The position numbers and the translations under genes were made by a program. This document shows positions 17,377-26,304 of a DNA stretch of 64,000 nt, one piece after another. The DNA comes from Ardenticatenaceae bacterium (lineage in GTDB: Bacteria; Chloroflexota; Anaerolineae; Promineifilales; Promineifilaceae). The stretch is taken from contig JACKBQ010000001.1 of assembly GCA_020634455.1 (NCBI GenBank), positions 2,232,001 through 2,296,000 of the forward strand. The letters run 5' to 3'. Position 1 is the stretch's first letter. Each line of letters starts with the position of its first letter. The notes beneath the pieces were generated by a model. The model was not told the origin of the DNA and did no database searches. It was given only the letters and a program-made list of their open reading frames with translations.

Positions 17377-17967
17377 ATGTCATTAAAGTTTGCAATTTTG
17401 GGAATTTTGAACGTGATGCCCATGACGGGCTATGACTTAAAGCACCAGGCGTTTGACGCGTCGGTGCGCCACTTTTGGCCCGCCGACCAGAGCCAGATTT
17501 ACCGCACGCTGAGCAAGCTGGCCGACGACGATCTGGTTTCGGTGACGGTGGAGGCGCAAGATGAGCGCCCGGATCGCAAAGTGTACGCCATCACCCCGGC
17601 GGGGCAGGCGGCGCTGACGGCGTGGCTCAAAGCGGACCAGGCGGTGCCCACACTGCGCGATCCGCTACTGGTACAGCTCTTTTTTGGGCAGGAGCTGCCG
17701 CGCGCCGATTTGCTGCGGGTGGTGGCGCAGCAGCTGGCGGCCCATCAAGCCCAGCTGGCGGTTTTTGACCAGATTCCCATCCCGCCAGCGGCGTCCCGCC
17801 CAGATGATCGCTGGCTGGCGTTGCAGCATTTAACGCTGGATTTTGGGGTGGCGCTGGAGCAGGCGTATGTGAGCTGGTTGGCGAAGTGCCAGGAGGTTAT
17901 CACCCATATGCCAGACGCAGACGAGGTACCAGATTTTCGGGAGCGGTTTAATCCGCCAACTGGATAG
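17377..17967 (+). CDS. PadR-family transcriptional regulator
   Basis: The 196-residue protein has the PadR winged helix at residues 1-85. Markers are ILGILNVMPMTGYDLKH, the recognition region SQIYRTLSKLADDDLV, and the wing DRKVYAITPAGQAAL. A C-terminal helical dimerisation domain follows. PadR proteins are usually repressors released by a ligand and often regulate their own operon. Its place directly after the polyferredoxin gene, and the direct repeats at 16361-16400, support local control. GGAGGG precedes the ATG. Confidence 0.93.
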   Translation: MSLKFAILGILNVMPMTGYDLKHQAFDASVRHFWPADQSQIYRTLSKLADDDLVSVTVEAQDERPDRKVYAITPAGQAALTAWLKADQAVPTLRDPLLVQLFFGQELPRADLLRVVAQQLAAHQAQLAVFDQIPIPPAASRPDDRWLALQHLTLDFGVALEQAYVSWLAKCQEVITHMPDADEVPDFRERFNPPTG

Positions 17968-18511
17968 TTCTGAGATTGTTCCAATCTTCTTCGAGGATGC
18001 TCATGATGATGGCGCTTTGGTAACGGCCGTTCCACAACAGCACATCCCGCCGCAAACCCTCACGCACAAACCCCACTTTTTCATACACGTGCTGCGCCCT
18101 GGGGTTAAAATCATACACTTCCAGCTCAATGCGGTGCAGCTTCAGCGTGCGGAAGCCAAAATCAATAATCAGCCGGGTCGCTTCTGTGCCGTACCCTTTG
18201 CCAAACTGGTTTTGGCTGGCCAGTGCAATGCGGAAGCTACCAGAGCGATTTTCCCAATCAATCTCATTAAGCACCACTTCCCCCACATAAGCGCCATCTT
18301 CCTTGCGGGTGATGGCGTAATCGGCGCGGTCATCGGCCTGTGTGATGCGCTGGCAATGCTGCTGCACCTGCTCAAAGGTGAAGGTTTGCTGCGTGCCCGT
18401 CAGCCGCATGCTTTCGGCATCCGCCAGGCTAGCAAACATGGCTTCAGCATCAGCAACGGTGATGGGACGCAATACAACTTTTTTGCCTCTCAAAATCGGT
18501 TTTTCTAGCAT
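17948..18511 (-). CDS. GNAT family N-acetyltransferase (RimJ/RimL-like)
   Basis: The 187-residue protein has the RimJ/RimL pattern. The N-terminal strand is VVLRPITVADAEAMF, the acetyl-CoA loop QNQFGKGYGTEATRLIIDFGF lies near 105-125, and the typical ending is NPRAQHVYEKVGFVREG. It would acetylate the N terminus of a protein or a small amine with acetyl-CoA; the substrate is unknown. It overlaps the PadR gene by 20 bases tail to tail. Confidence 0.92.
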   Translation of the reverse strand: MLEKPILRGKKVVLRPITVADAEAMFASLADAESMRLTGTQQTFTFEQVQQHCQRITQADDRADYAITRKEDGAYVGEVVLNEIDWENRSGSFRIALASQNQFGKGYGTEATRLIIDFGFRTLKLHRIELEVYDFNPRAQHVYEKVGFVREGLRRDVLLWNGRYQSAIIMSILEEDWNNLRTIQLAD

Positions 18512-18573
18512 AAAGTCCTCAATGGATGTTTGAACATCATGCTCAAACAGGATGGCAGGATTTTAACCGATTG

Positions 18574-21500
18574 TTAGCTGTTTGGGTCTTTTGTTGGGGT
18601 GAAGGTTGGCAGCGGCGTGGCGGTAAAGCGCAACGTGGAGGTGGGTAAGGGTGAAGTAGGTGTGTTAGATGGCTGTGGCGTATTGCTGGGTACGGCCGTT
18701 GCCGGCGGCGAGGAGGCCACAGGTGTGACTGTGTTAGGTGGTGTCGGAGTTGACCCTGGTGGCTGTGTTGGCGGCTGGCTGGTTGGCCGTGGCGTGCTGG
18801 TACTTGCTGGTGAGGTGGTTGGTGTGCTGCTGCTACCGGGCTGCGACGTTACGGTGGGCAGCGGCGTTACCGATGTGGTTGGGGGTGATGTGGGTGTGAT
18901 GGACGGCGTGAGCGTCGGCGTTGGGGTAGCGGTTTGGGCATTAGCTGTTTCTGTACCAGCAATGACGGTTTGAATAATGGGCGGTAATGTTTGAGTGGGT
19001 TCTGCGGTTGGCGCAGGACAAGCGACAAGCGTGGGGGCAAGATCGCAGTACAACAGAACCCGCGCAGTGCTGTGGGTGGTGAGGTTGGTGCCATTCGCAA
19101 CCCCGTAACGTCCGGGAGGAAGGCGTAGTTGGCGATTTTGATTACCGCGTAATAAGCAATCCCCGGTGAAGCAATCCAGTTCCAGTACGGCCGTATTCTC
19201 ATCGTAAATGACACCAGCAACGTTATTATTGGTGGCCAGCAACACTTTGGCTGCCGACGGCACATTTAGTTCAAAGTTATGCATATCTGCATTTTTGTAG
19301 TGGATGAGCAAACGGCCGTTTGCCAACGATACCTGGGTTGTTTGCATTTCGGCTGTTGCCTGATACACCGTGTTCAGCGCCATCTCTACCTCGGAATCCA
19401 GGTACAGCTCCGCGCCGTCAGAGAGCACCACACCCATCCGGTCTACGCCAGAGCGAATGGCGGCGTTTTCTCCAATTTTCACCAGGTCGCCAGCACGGGC
19501 AGTTTGCCAGTCTGATTGCCCACTGGTGCGAAATTGCGCCCCTTCACCAGCCGCAAAAATGACGGCAAAACCGGGGTCTGGCACCGCTTCTGGGGCAATG
19601 AGCAGGGGCAACTCCGTAGGCAGAGCGGCCTGGTTGCTGGCAGCGGTTGCCGTTAGCCCGTTAAGGATGAGGGCAATTTGGGTGGCGGTGCCTGGGGGCA
19701 CCAAGACGCCGCCTGCGCCGGGGCGGTCGGGCAGGAACAACAGCAGCAGGAGCAAAAACAGGGTAGCAAAGGTGGCAGTGGCGAACTGCAACGGCCGTCT
19801 CTGGAACAGCGGGATGTGTAGATGGCTGCCCGGCGATTGCAGCACAACGGCCGTTACGTTATCAGCCACATTGCGATCCAGCGCATCTTGCACCAAAATT
19901 TTCGCGGCGTCGGCTGGCGTTTTTTCTGCAAGAATGCGTCGCAATCGGCGCTGCTGCCAATGACGGCCGTTTGGGGCAATCAGTCCATCGGAGCAAAGCA
20001 GCAGGCGGTCGTTGGTTTGTAATGGCAACCCCTGGTTTTGGCGGGCTATTTGGCCAGAGTCGCTGCGGCTAAGGTACAAGCCCAGATCAACATGCAGCGC
20101 TTTTGCCAAACCGATGGCGCTGCTGTGGCTGTTTGGCGACTGGCTGGTTGATGGCTGTGGCTCGTCAATCAGAACATTTTTTACCGATGTTGGGCGATTT
20201 AGCAGATGCAGTTTTCGGTTGCGCAGCAGGTAAATACGGCCGTTGCCCACGTGAGCCAAAAAAAGCTTGTTTTCATGAATCGCCACCATAGTGACAACCG
20301 AACGCATCACCAATGGTTCGCGCTTTTGGTGGGCGACAGAAAAAAGTGTGTGGTTTGCTTGCTGTAGCACCTGGTGCAGCATCGCGGGAATGTCAGTGGA
20401 TACGGCCGTTTCGGCTTGCTCAACGCGGTTAAACAGTTCGTTGATGGCCAGTTCCGCCGCAAGATGGCCATGCTGCGGGCTGCTGCTTCCGTCTGACACG
20501 ATGGCCAACAGCAGGTGCAAACCGCCCGCCGTTTGCACATTGCCAACCCGCAAGCGATCTTCTAGCGTGCCGCGTGTGCGCGAACGGCCAATATCTTGCT
20601 TGGCGCTGTACTCAGTCAACCAGCCCAGCAACCATTCCGGCAACTGGGAAGCCGCGTCGGTGACGCCGTCGGTTTGGGTGCTGAACAGTGAGCTGCCACT
20701 TTCTGAATCTGGCTGCAAAATGATGGGAGGCACTTGGGGGAACTCAACCGGCGGTAAATCCGTGACCTGGGCGGCTTTTAGAAAGGGCGCGACCAGGTCG
20801 GAAGCTTTGGCAAATCGGTCTTCCCGATTTTTAGCCATGGCCCGGCCAATAATGGGGCTGACAGATTTAGGCAGGCTGAGGTTGAGAGTGTGCACTTCGG
20901 GAACCGGGTCTGCTAAATGCATGAGGGCAACAGGCAAACGGCCGCTGGCTGTAAATGGTAGCCGCCCAGCCAACATCTCAAACAGGATGACACCGAGCGC
21001 ATAAACATCGGAACGGCCGTCTAAATGAGACTGGGCGCGAATTTGCTCTGGGCTCATGTAGGCAGGTGTCCCTACCATGCCATCGTTGCGGGTGAGTGTT
21101 GTGTAGGTGCCTTCAGCAAACTTGGCCAAACCAAAATCAGCCAGATACGCCTTGCCCTGACTATCAAATAAAATATTCGATGGCTTAAGATCGCGATGAA
21201 TGATGTTGTGGGAATGGGTCGTGTCTAAGGCAGGAGCAATTTGGTTGAGAATCCTGGCAACCTCTTGCAGGGTCAAGGGGGCATCGCGCAAACGCTCACG
21301 TAAAGAACCACCCTCCATATAGCGCATAACCAGGTAAGGTTGTTCATCTTTCTCGCCAAAATCGTACACGGGTACGATGGCTGGGTGGTTGAGTGAGGCA
21401 ACCATACGGCTTTCACGCTTAAAGCGAGAGCGCAAATTCGCGTCATGGCTGCGATCTTTCAGCAACAGTTTCACCGCCACCCGCCGCTCCATGTAAGGAT

Positions 21501-21603
21501 CAAAGGCAAGATAGACGACAGCCATGCCGCCACGGCCCAGTAGAGACTCAATTTGATACCGACCAACCTGGTTCGGTAAGGCTTCAAGGTTTGCTAGGCT
21601 CAT
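18574..21603 (-). CDS. Transmembrane Ser/Thr kinase-PP2C phosphatase fusion with FecR-like outer domain
   Basis: The 1009-residue protein combines opposing activities. Residues 15-275 are a Hanks-type kinase: glycine loop GRGGMAVVY, Lys in VAVK, HRDLKPSN, DFG and the APE-like SPEQ. Residues 320-610 resemble a PP2C phosphatase (VSDG, HVGNGRIYLL, CSDG and DNVTAVV). One membrane helix lies near 640-660. Outside, a FecR-like region (to about 880) leads to a Pro/Thr/Ser-rich stalk of about 120 residues. In the phosphatase, the expected GDSR is NGR, created by an ACGGCCGT copy, and the GG after the first metal Asp is missing, so activity is uncertain. I chose ATG 21603; a GTG at 21639 is possible. 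Confidence 0.85.
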   Translation of the reverse strand: MSLANLEALPNQVGRYQIESLLGRGGMAVVYLAFDPYMERRVAVKLLLKDRSHDANLRSRFKRESRMVASLNHPAIVPVYDFGEKDEQPYLVMRYMEGGSLRERLRDAPLTLQEVARILNQIAPALDTTHSHNIIHRDLKPSNILFDSQGKAYLADFGLAKFAEGTYTTLTRNDGMVGTPAYMSPEQIRAQSHLDGRSDVYALGVILFEMLAGRLPFTASGRLPVALMHLADPVPEVHTLNLSLPKSVSPIIGRAMAKNREDRFAKASDLVAPFLKAAQVTDLPPVEFPQVPPIILQPDSESGSSLFSTQTDGVTDAASQLPEWLLGWLTEYSAKQDIGRSRTRGTLEDRLRVGNVQTAGGLHLLLAIVSDGSSSPQHGHLAAELAINELFNRVEQAETAVSTDIPAMLHQVLQQANHTLFSVAHQKREPLVMRSVVTMVAIHENKLFLAHVGNGRIYLLRNRKLHLLNRPTSVKNVLIDEPQPSTSQSPNSHSSAIGLAKALHVDLGLYLSRSDSGQIARQNQGLPLQTNDRLLLCSDGLIAPNGRHWQQRRLRRILAEKTPADAAKILVQDALDRNVADNVTAVVLQSPGSHLHIPLFQRRPLQFATATFATLFLLLLLLFLPDRPGAGGVLVPPGTATQIALILNGLTATAASNQAALPTELPLLIAPEAVPDPGFAVIFAAGEGAQFRTSGQSDWQTARAGDLVKIGENAAIRSGVDRMGVVLSDGAELYLDSEVEMALNTVYQATAEMQTTQVSLANGRLLIHYKNADMHNFELNVPSAAKVLLATNNNVAGVIYDENTAVLELDCFTGDCLLRGNQNRQLRLPPGRYGVANGTNLTTHSTARVLLYCDLAPTLVACPAPTAEPTQTLPPIIQTVIAGTETANAQTATPTPTLTPSITPTSPPTTSVTPLPTVTSQPGSSSTPTTSPASTSTPRPTSQPPTQPPGSTPTPPNTVTPVASSPPATAVPSNTPQPSNTPTSPLPTSTLRFTATPLPTFTPTKDPNS

Positions 21604-21836
21604 GAAAGTGACAAATCGCCTTTGGGGGCGAGGGTGCACAGAAAGTAAACGGTTAAATCACAGATATTCGATATTGTAACAAAGAATTAAAGCGGACGTA
21701 TGTAAATTGCCTTTACAACAACGCAATTTGTCAAAAAAACCGCAAAATTTTCGGCTTTTTCACACTATCTTTGTTAGCAGGCCCCTGGTTCTATGGGTTC
21801 GTTCACAGATATCTTTGTTCAGAAAACGAGCCCCAA

Positions 21837-21881
21837 GGCTTGACCGTTTACCGAAACTCAAAAGTTAATAACGGTCAAGCC
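21837..21881 (-). terminator. Hairpin after the small membrane protein gene
   Basis: Arms GGCTTGACCGTT (21837-21848) and its complement (21870-21881) pair perfectly, 15 bases past the stop of the minus-strand gene at 21896. There is no strong T run. The remaining spacer to 21640 is AT-rich and shows no gene. Confidence 0.5.
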
Positions 21882-21895
21882 CAATGAACGCCGGG

Positions 21896-22099
21896 TTATG
21901 CAGGCAAATTGCTCACCATGAAGCCTAATGCCAGACCAGCTAGCAATAGCAGGAAACAAAACAGTTGAGCCAATCCGTGCGTCATATTATCGGCATCACA
22001 GGTGGATAAGGCAAAACGGAGGATGCCCCAAAAGAACAGGACGCTCATGGTGAGGCCGATGCCCCAGAGAACTAGCATGGAATTTACGGCTAAATGCAT
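21896..22099 (-). CDS. Small two-helix membrane protein
   Basis: This 67-residue protein has two hydrophobic segments (about 5-28 and 42-63) joined by a polar loop, CDADNMTHG. I do not recognise a family. A strong ribosome site, GGAGGTGA, lies at ideal distance before the ATG, and a hairpin follows the stop, so it is very likely real in spite of its size. It lies between two divergent kinase genes; a link to signalling is possible but unsupported. Confidence 0.7.
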   Translation of the reverse strand: MHLAVNSMLVLWGIGLTMSVLFFWGILRFALSTCDADNMTHGLAQLFCFLLLLAGLALGFMVSNLPA

Positions 22100-22318
22100 C
22101 TTTCACCTCCAGATTTGGTAAGGAGTCAAATGGATACGGCCGTTTCCAGACACCGATCCACCTTTAGCATATGTCAACCGGCGCGGTCACACCTGCTAGT
22201 TGCCTAACATCAAGATGATAACTTTCCGACAGCCCTGATCATTTTGGAAGAATGTCCTATACCGTTCCTGCCAGCCATTTGGTAGGATGCAGTTGATGAT
22301 TTAGTAAGAGGAAACTTA

Positions 22319-23152
22319 ATGCCAAAAATTGGCCGCTATGAAATTATTGAGGAGTTAGGCAAAGGCGAGATGGCATCTGTCTATCTGGCCCGTGACCCAT
22401 TTATTAAGCGGGAAGTGGCCATTAAGGTTTTGGCGTATGAGTTAACTCAGGACCCCCTCTTTTTAAACTTTTTCCACCAGGAAGCGGAAGCAATCGCCTC
22501 ATTAGAGCATCCCACCATTGTGCCAATTTATGATTTTGGTATGCAGGGCGTTCAACCGTATATTGTTATGCGCTACATGCCCAATGGATCGCTGAAAAGT
22601 CGTTTGAAGCGGCGTGGCTTAAATCGGCAGGAGTTGTGTGATTTGTTCGGCCGTTTGGCCGAAGGTCTGGACGAGGCACATGGGCTGGGGATTGTGCACC
22701 GGGATGTGAAGCCATCGAACATTTTGTTCAACCAGACGCAAAATGCATTTTTAACAGATTTTGGCCTGGCTAAATTTATGCAGCGCAAAACGGGGATGAC
22801 GGGAATGCTGCTGGTGGGTACGCCTGAGTATATGAGCCCTGAGCAGGCCCAACGTTTACCAGTAGACGGCCGTTCCGATATTTACGCGCTTGGGGTCATT
22901 CTGCATCTCATTTTGACGGGTAAACATCCCTTTCGCTCGCCTTCTGCCGCCCGCATCGCCTCGGCACATGTGCATTCACCTGTGCCCAGCGTGCGCCAAA
23001 TTGTTCCAGAACTACCGGCCATGTGGGATGAGATCATTGGCAGAGCCATGGCCAAAGCGCCAGAAGATCGATATGAAAACACCCGGGCACTGGCGCGAGA
23101 TGTGGCGTACGCAACGCGTGGGCAGTGGCACTTGCGAACGGTGCAAGCGTAG
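22319..23152 (+). CDS. Soluble Ser/Thr protein kinase
   Basis: The 277-residue protein is a bare Hanks-type kinase domain with no membrane segment or sensor. The glycine loop is GKGEMASVY at 14-22, the catalytic Lys is in VAIKV (36), HRDVKPSN lies at 127-134, DFG at 147-149, and the activation segment ends GTPEYMSPEQ. All catalytic residues are present. GAGGAAAC precedes the ATG. It is divergent from the small membrane protein and near the kinase-phosphatase fusion, which is a candidate partner or substrate. Confidence 0.94.
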   Translation: MPKIGRYEIIEELGKGEMASVYLARDPFIKREVAIKVLAYELTQDPLFLNFFHQEAEAIASLEHPTIVPIYDFGMQGVQPYIVMRYMPNGSLKSRLKRRGLNRQELCDLFGRLAEGLDEAHGLGIVHRDVKPSNILFNQTQNAFLTDFGLAKFMQRKTGMTGMLLVGTPEYMSPEQAQRLPVDGRSDIYALGVILHLILTGKHPFRSPSAARIASAHVHSPVPSVRQIVPELPAMWDEIIGRAMAKAPEDRYENTRALARDVAYATRGQWHLRTVQA

Positions 23153-24268
23153 TTATGGCCGGGTAAGCAGCGGCAGGTACAAATCGTAGTTGGGCAGGTC
23201 GTCATCTTGAATCGTGAATACGGCCGTATCCACACCCAAGACACCATTTACCCCATTAAACAACTGCAAACTGAATGTTTCATCTGGCTCTGGCAGCGCA
23301 TCGGGCAGCAAACTGATTTGAATGTTTTGGCTCAGACTGCCCGGTGTAAAGGTGAGCGTGCCGCTATTAGCTACAAAATCCTCATTGGCAACGGCCGTTC
23401 CCCCAACAAGCTTGTACTGCACTGTGGCCGTTATGGGTGAAGGCGTGTTCAGGTTGATGATGAAGGTGGTTTGCGTGATGGCTTCCGGGAGAGAAACGGC
23501 CGTTTGCGCCACACTAATCATCGGTGCAATATTTGTCTCGATAGACACATTCCCCAACCACACCTCTGCCCCCGCCGAAGAAGTGTCATCCCCCAAAAAG
23601 AGCTGGTTCGGCTGCTCATACGGGTCTGGCAAAGGGCCAACAGGCGGTTCCCAACTGGTGTATTGTCGCAGGTTGCCGCTGAGCAGCGGCGTGCCATTTG
23701 CGGCTAGCAGGTACGTGTTGCTGATCACCGTAAGTTTATAGCTGGTAAGCATGTTGGTGCTGTTGTACAAAACGCCTTCGGCATGAGAGAAGATAGGCGT
23801 ACCACCATTGCCCTCTTGCACCCAAATTTCATTTTCCCAAAAAGCCATCTCAATGCCATACACATCCTGATCAAGCAAAATGACGCTGAATCCGGCCCGA
23901 TCATTATTCCCAGAATGGTTTTCTGAAATGAGACGCAAATCAAAAGCGAGTTGAAATCCCGCTGCGCGGTCTAGCGTGGGCATGGCGGATTGGTTCACAG
24001 TGTAGCCTGCATAATCATTTAGCTGATTGGCTGTATTGAGGATTGTGACTGGGGCGCTATAAATTTGGGTGGCTTGCGTTGTGAATGGTGGTTGTGGATT
24101 GAGAGCCAGATAGCTAAAACTTTGCCCGCTGGGCGTGCTGCCCAGGCTGCTGTCGTAGAGCAGGGTGGCGGCTTGCGGCGCGGCCGAAACGGCGTGTAGT
24201 AAGTTTATAAAACCGCTCAGGGTGACGCAGAAAACGGCCGTTATCACCGCGATTCGTTTTAACTGCAT
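23153..24268 (-). CDS. Secreted protein with Calx-beta domain and C-terminal YLPLL motif
   Basis: The 371-residue protein starts with a signal peptide (MQLKRIAVITAVFCVTL in part). Residues 35-240 form a beta-rich, lectin-like region without a family I can name. Residues 245-350 are a Calx-beta domain, with the marks TAVANEDF, SGTLTFTPG, ISLLPDALPEPDETF and FTIQDDD. Calx-beta modules bind Ca2+ and often serve in adhesion. The protein ends in LYLPLLTRP. The start is ATG 24268 with AAAGGA before it; a longer frame adds 27 unlikely residues. It converges on the kinase gene with no gap. Confidence 0.82.
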   Translation of the reverse strand: MQLKRIAVITAVFCVTLSGFINLLHAVSAAPQAATLLYDSSLGSTPSGQSFSYLALNPQPPFTTQATQIYSAPVTILNTANQLNDYAGYTVNQSAMPTLDRAAGFQLAFDLRLISENHSGNNDRAGFSVILLDQDVYGIEMAFWENEIWVQEGNGGTPIFSHAEGVLYNSTNMLTSYKLTVISNTYLLAANGTPLLSGNLRQYTSWEPPVGPLPDPYEQPNQLFLGDDTSSAGAEVWLGNVSIETNIAPMISVAQTAVSLPEAITQTTFIINLNTPSPITATVQYKLVGGTAVANEDFVANSGTLTFTPGSLSQNIQISLLPDALPEPDETFSLQLFNGVNGVLGVDTAVFTIQDDDLPNYDLYLPLLTRP

Positions 24269-24290
24269 GGTGTGTCCTTTTAGAGTGGAT

Positions 24291-25145
24291 TTACTCGATG
24301 GCGCGACGCATGGCGACGGTATCTGGCTGCTGCCCCGTCCACAAAGCAAACGCTTTGGCCCCCTGCTGCACCAACATACCTAGCCCGTTGATCGCCTGGC
24401 AGCCAGATGCTTCCGCTTGCTGCATGAGCCGGGTATGGCGTGGGTTGTACACCAGGTCGTAGACAGTGGCATTTTGGGGGAAGGGCAGTGTGTCGGGCCA
24501 GGGAGTAGTCTCTTCGTTGGGGGTCATGCCCAGCGGGGTGCTGTTGATGATGAGTGGTGCGGTTGCGCTGGCGGCTGCTTTGGACAGTTGCGTGAGCGGT
24601 AGGCTGGTGAGGTGGGCGGTTGGGGGCAAGTACGGCCGTAAATCACCCACCAACTGCTCTGCCTGTTCAATCCGCCGGGCCAAAATTTGTACCCGCGCCC
24701 CCGATGTGGCCAACCCGTAAGCAACGGCCCGCGCAGAACCGCCAGCCCCTAGCAGCAAACAGTCCCGGTTGGCCACCGACACGTCGTGCGCCTGCAAGTC
24801 GGCTAAAAAGCCAGACCAGTCGGTGTTGTGCCCGGTGAGACGGCCGTTTTCCCCCACCACAATCGTGTTCACCGCGCCGATCGCTTTTGCGCCCGGTTCC
24901 AGTTCATCCAGCAGCGGGATCACCGCCTGCTTGTGTGGCACCGTCACATTGACCCCCCGAAAACCGAGCGCGGCCAAACCAGAAACGGCCGTTGCCACTG
25001 CATCGGGAGCCACAGGCAGGGGCACATACGCCCAGTTCAGCCCCAGCGCTTCGGCCGCCGTGTTGTGCATGGCGGGGCTAAAGCTGTGAGAAACAGGCCA
25101 GCCAAGCAAGCCAATGAGTTGAGTACGGCCGTTGATTCTGTGCAT
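24291..25145 (-). CDS. aroE: Shikimate dehydrogenase
   Basis: AroE reduces 3-dehydroshikimate to shikimate with NADPH in the aromatic amino acid pathway. The 284-residue protein has the substrate-site motif SHSFSPAMHN, the catalytic Lys in NVTVPHKQ, the Asp in GHNTDWSGF, and the NADP-binding GAGGSARAVAYGL. The C-terminal NGLGMLVQQGAKAF is also typical. GGAAGG precedes the ATG. No other aro genes are close, so it is not in a pathway operon here. It lies upstream of, and on the same strand as, the Calx-beta gene. Confidence 0.96.
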   Translation of the reverse strand: MHRINGRTQLIGLLGWPVSHSFSPAMHNTAAEALGLNWAYVPLPVAPDAVATAVSGLAALGFRGVNVTVPHKQAVIPLLDELEPGAKAIGAVNTIVVGENGRLTGHNTDWSGFLADLQAHDVSVANRDCLLLGAGGSARAVAYGLATSGARVQILARRIEQAEQLVGDLRPYLPPTAHLTSLPLTQLSKAAASATAPLIINSTPLGMTPNEETTPWPDTLPFPQNATVYDLVYNPRHTRLMQQAEASGCQAINGLGMLVQQGAKAFALWTGQQPDTVAMRRAIE

Positions 25146-25160
25146 TAGACCCTTCCAGTG

Positions 25161-25206
25161 CGTAGAGACGTTACAATGGTGAGACGTTGCAGTGCAACGT
25201 CTCTAC
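25161..25206. repeat. GTAGAGACGTTGCA-family palindrome with extra half unit
   Basis: A direct half (CGTAGAGACGTTACAATG) is followed by a near-perfect palindrome at 25181-25203. The repeat fills the spacer between aroE and the antiporter gene and supplies the antiporter's TAG stop codon (25203-25205, minus strand). Confidence 0.85.
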
Positions 25207-26129
25207 TTTGATGCAAAATCAAAAATCCAGCGCAGCAAATTGATCAAAATCAGCATGACGCCTTCCCAACGGTTGAGCTTCCAGCCTACGCGCATCAAGA
25301 TCACCACAAAGATCACCATGCCGCTCAGCAGCATCAGGCTGCTCAATCCGGCGGAGTCAATGACCATCGGCGAAGTTTGTACAAGGCCCGCCAGCCCCAG
25401 CACACCCAGCAAATTGAACAAATCGCTGCCGATCAGGTTGCCAATGGAGATGTCGGAATGGCCGCGCAGCACACCCACCAGCGATGTGGCCATCTCTGGT
25501 GCCGACGTACCCGCCGCCACAATCGTAACGCCAATGACCCATTCAGACAGCCCCAGCATCCGGGCCACTTCGGTGGCAGAATCTACTAGATAGTAGCCGC
25601 CAATCAACACCATCCCAATGCCAAGGGCAAAAAGCGGCACGTCAATCCAGCGAAATTCGCCGTCGGGCACTTCTTCCAAATCAACGTCACGTTGGGTGTA
25701 CAGGTAGAGCAGGTAGGCAAACAGCAGCGCCAGCAGGACGCCGCCTTCCCACTGCTGTAACTGCAAATCGCGCATGAAAAAGAGCAAAATGAGGGTGGCT
25801 CCGGCCAACATGCCGCCGTCGCGGTACACAATTTTGGGCGTGGTGGTGATGGCGCGTACGGCCACCACACCACCCAAAATGAAGCCCAGGTTGAAGATAT
25901 TGGAGCCGACAATGTTGCTTACAGAAATATCTGCCTGGCCAGAAACGGCCGCACTTATCGTCACCGCAAACTCAGGGGCAGACGTGCCCACAGCCACAAT
26001 CGTCAGGCCAATGATTAGCTCCGACACGCCAAAATGCCGCGCCATGCGGGCGGCTGAATCCACAATGAAGGTGGCTCCATAGGCCAGCCCCACAATGCTA
26101 ACAATGATGATGAGTACATTGAGAAACAT
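25203..26129 (-). CDS. Na+/Ca2+ (CaCA) antiporter, YrbG-like
   Basis: The 308-residue polytopic protein carries both alpha repeats of the CaCA family: VGTSAPEFAVTI with NIVGSNIFNLG, and AGTSAPEMATSL with NLIGSDLFNLLG. The two halves are inverted copies, giving about ten membrane helices. It should exchange Ca2+ (or K+) for Na+ or H+ across the membrane. The acidic cytoplasmic loop DVDLEEVPDGEF joins the halves. The stop codon is part of a palindromic repeat. Confidence 0.94.
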   Translation of the reverse strand: MFLNVLIIIVSIVGLAYGATFIVDSAARMARHFGVSELIIGLTIVAVGTSAPEFAVTISAAVSGQADISVSNIVGSNIFNLGFILGGVVAVRAITTTPKIVYRDGGMLAGATLILLFFMRDLQLQQWEGGVLLALLFAYLLYLYTQRDVDLEEVPDGEFRWIDVPLFALGIGMVLIGGYYLVDSATEVARMLGLSEWVIGVTIVAAGTSAPEMATSLVGVLRGHSDISIGNLIGSDLFNLLGVLGLAGLVQTSPMVIDSAGLSSLMLLSGMVIFVVILMRVGWKLNRWEGVMLILINLLRWIFDFASK

Positions 26130-26239
26130 ATAGTTGTCTTCCTGCCTTGTTCAGTGAGTGAATGAATCGCCCCAAACTTTAACGCAGATAGCAAGCCGCG
26201 CCAATGCGCGATTTTGTTGAAATGCTCATGGAATTTCGC

Positions 26240-26282
26240 GCAGAGATGCAAAGGATAAAACTTAGCGTCTTTGCGCCTCTGC
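26240..26282. repeat. Dispersed inverted repeat, GCAGAGnnGCAAAG type
   Basis: GCAGAGATGCAAAG pairs imperfectly with CTTTGCGCCTCTGC across a short AT-rich loop. It lies in the 175-base spacer 26130-26304. The same design is seen at 58040-58099. Confidence 0.65.
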
Positions 26283-26304
26283 ACGAGGTTCAATGACTTT
26301 TGGA

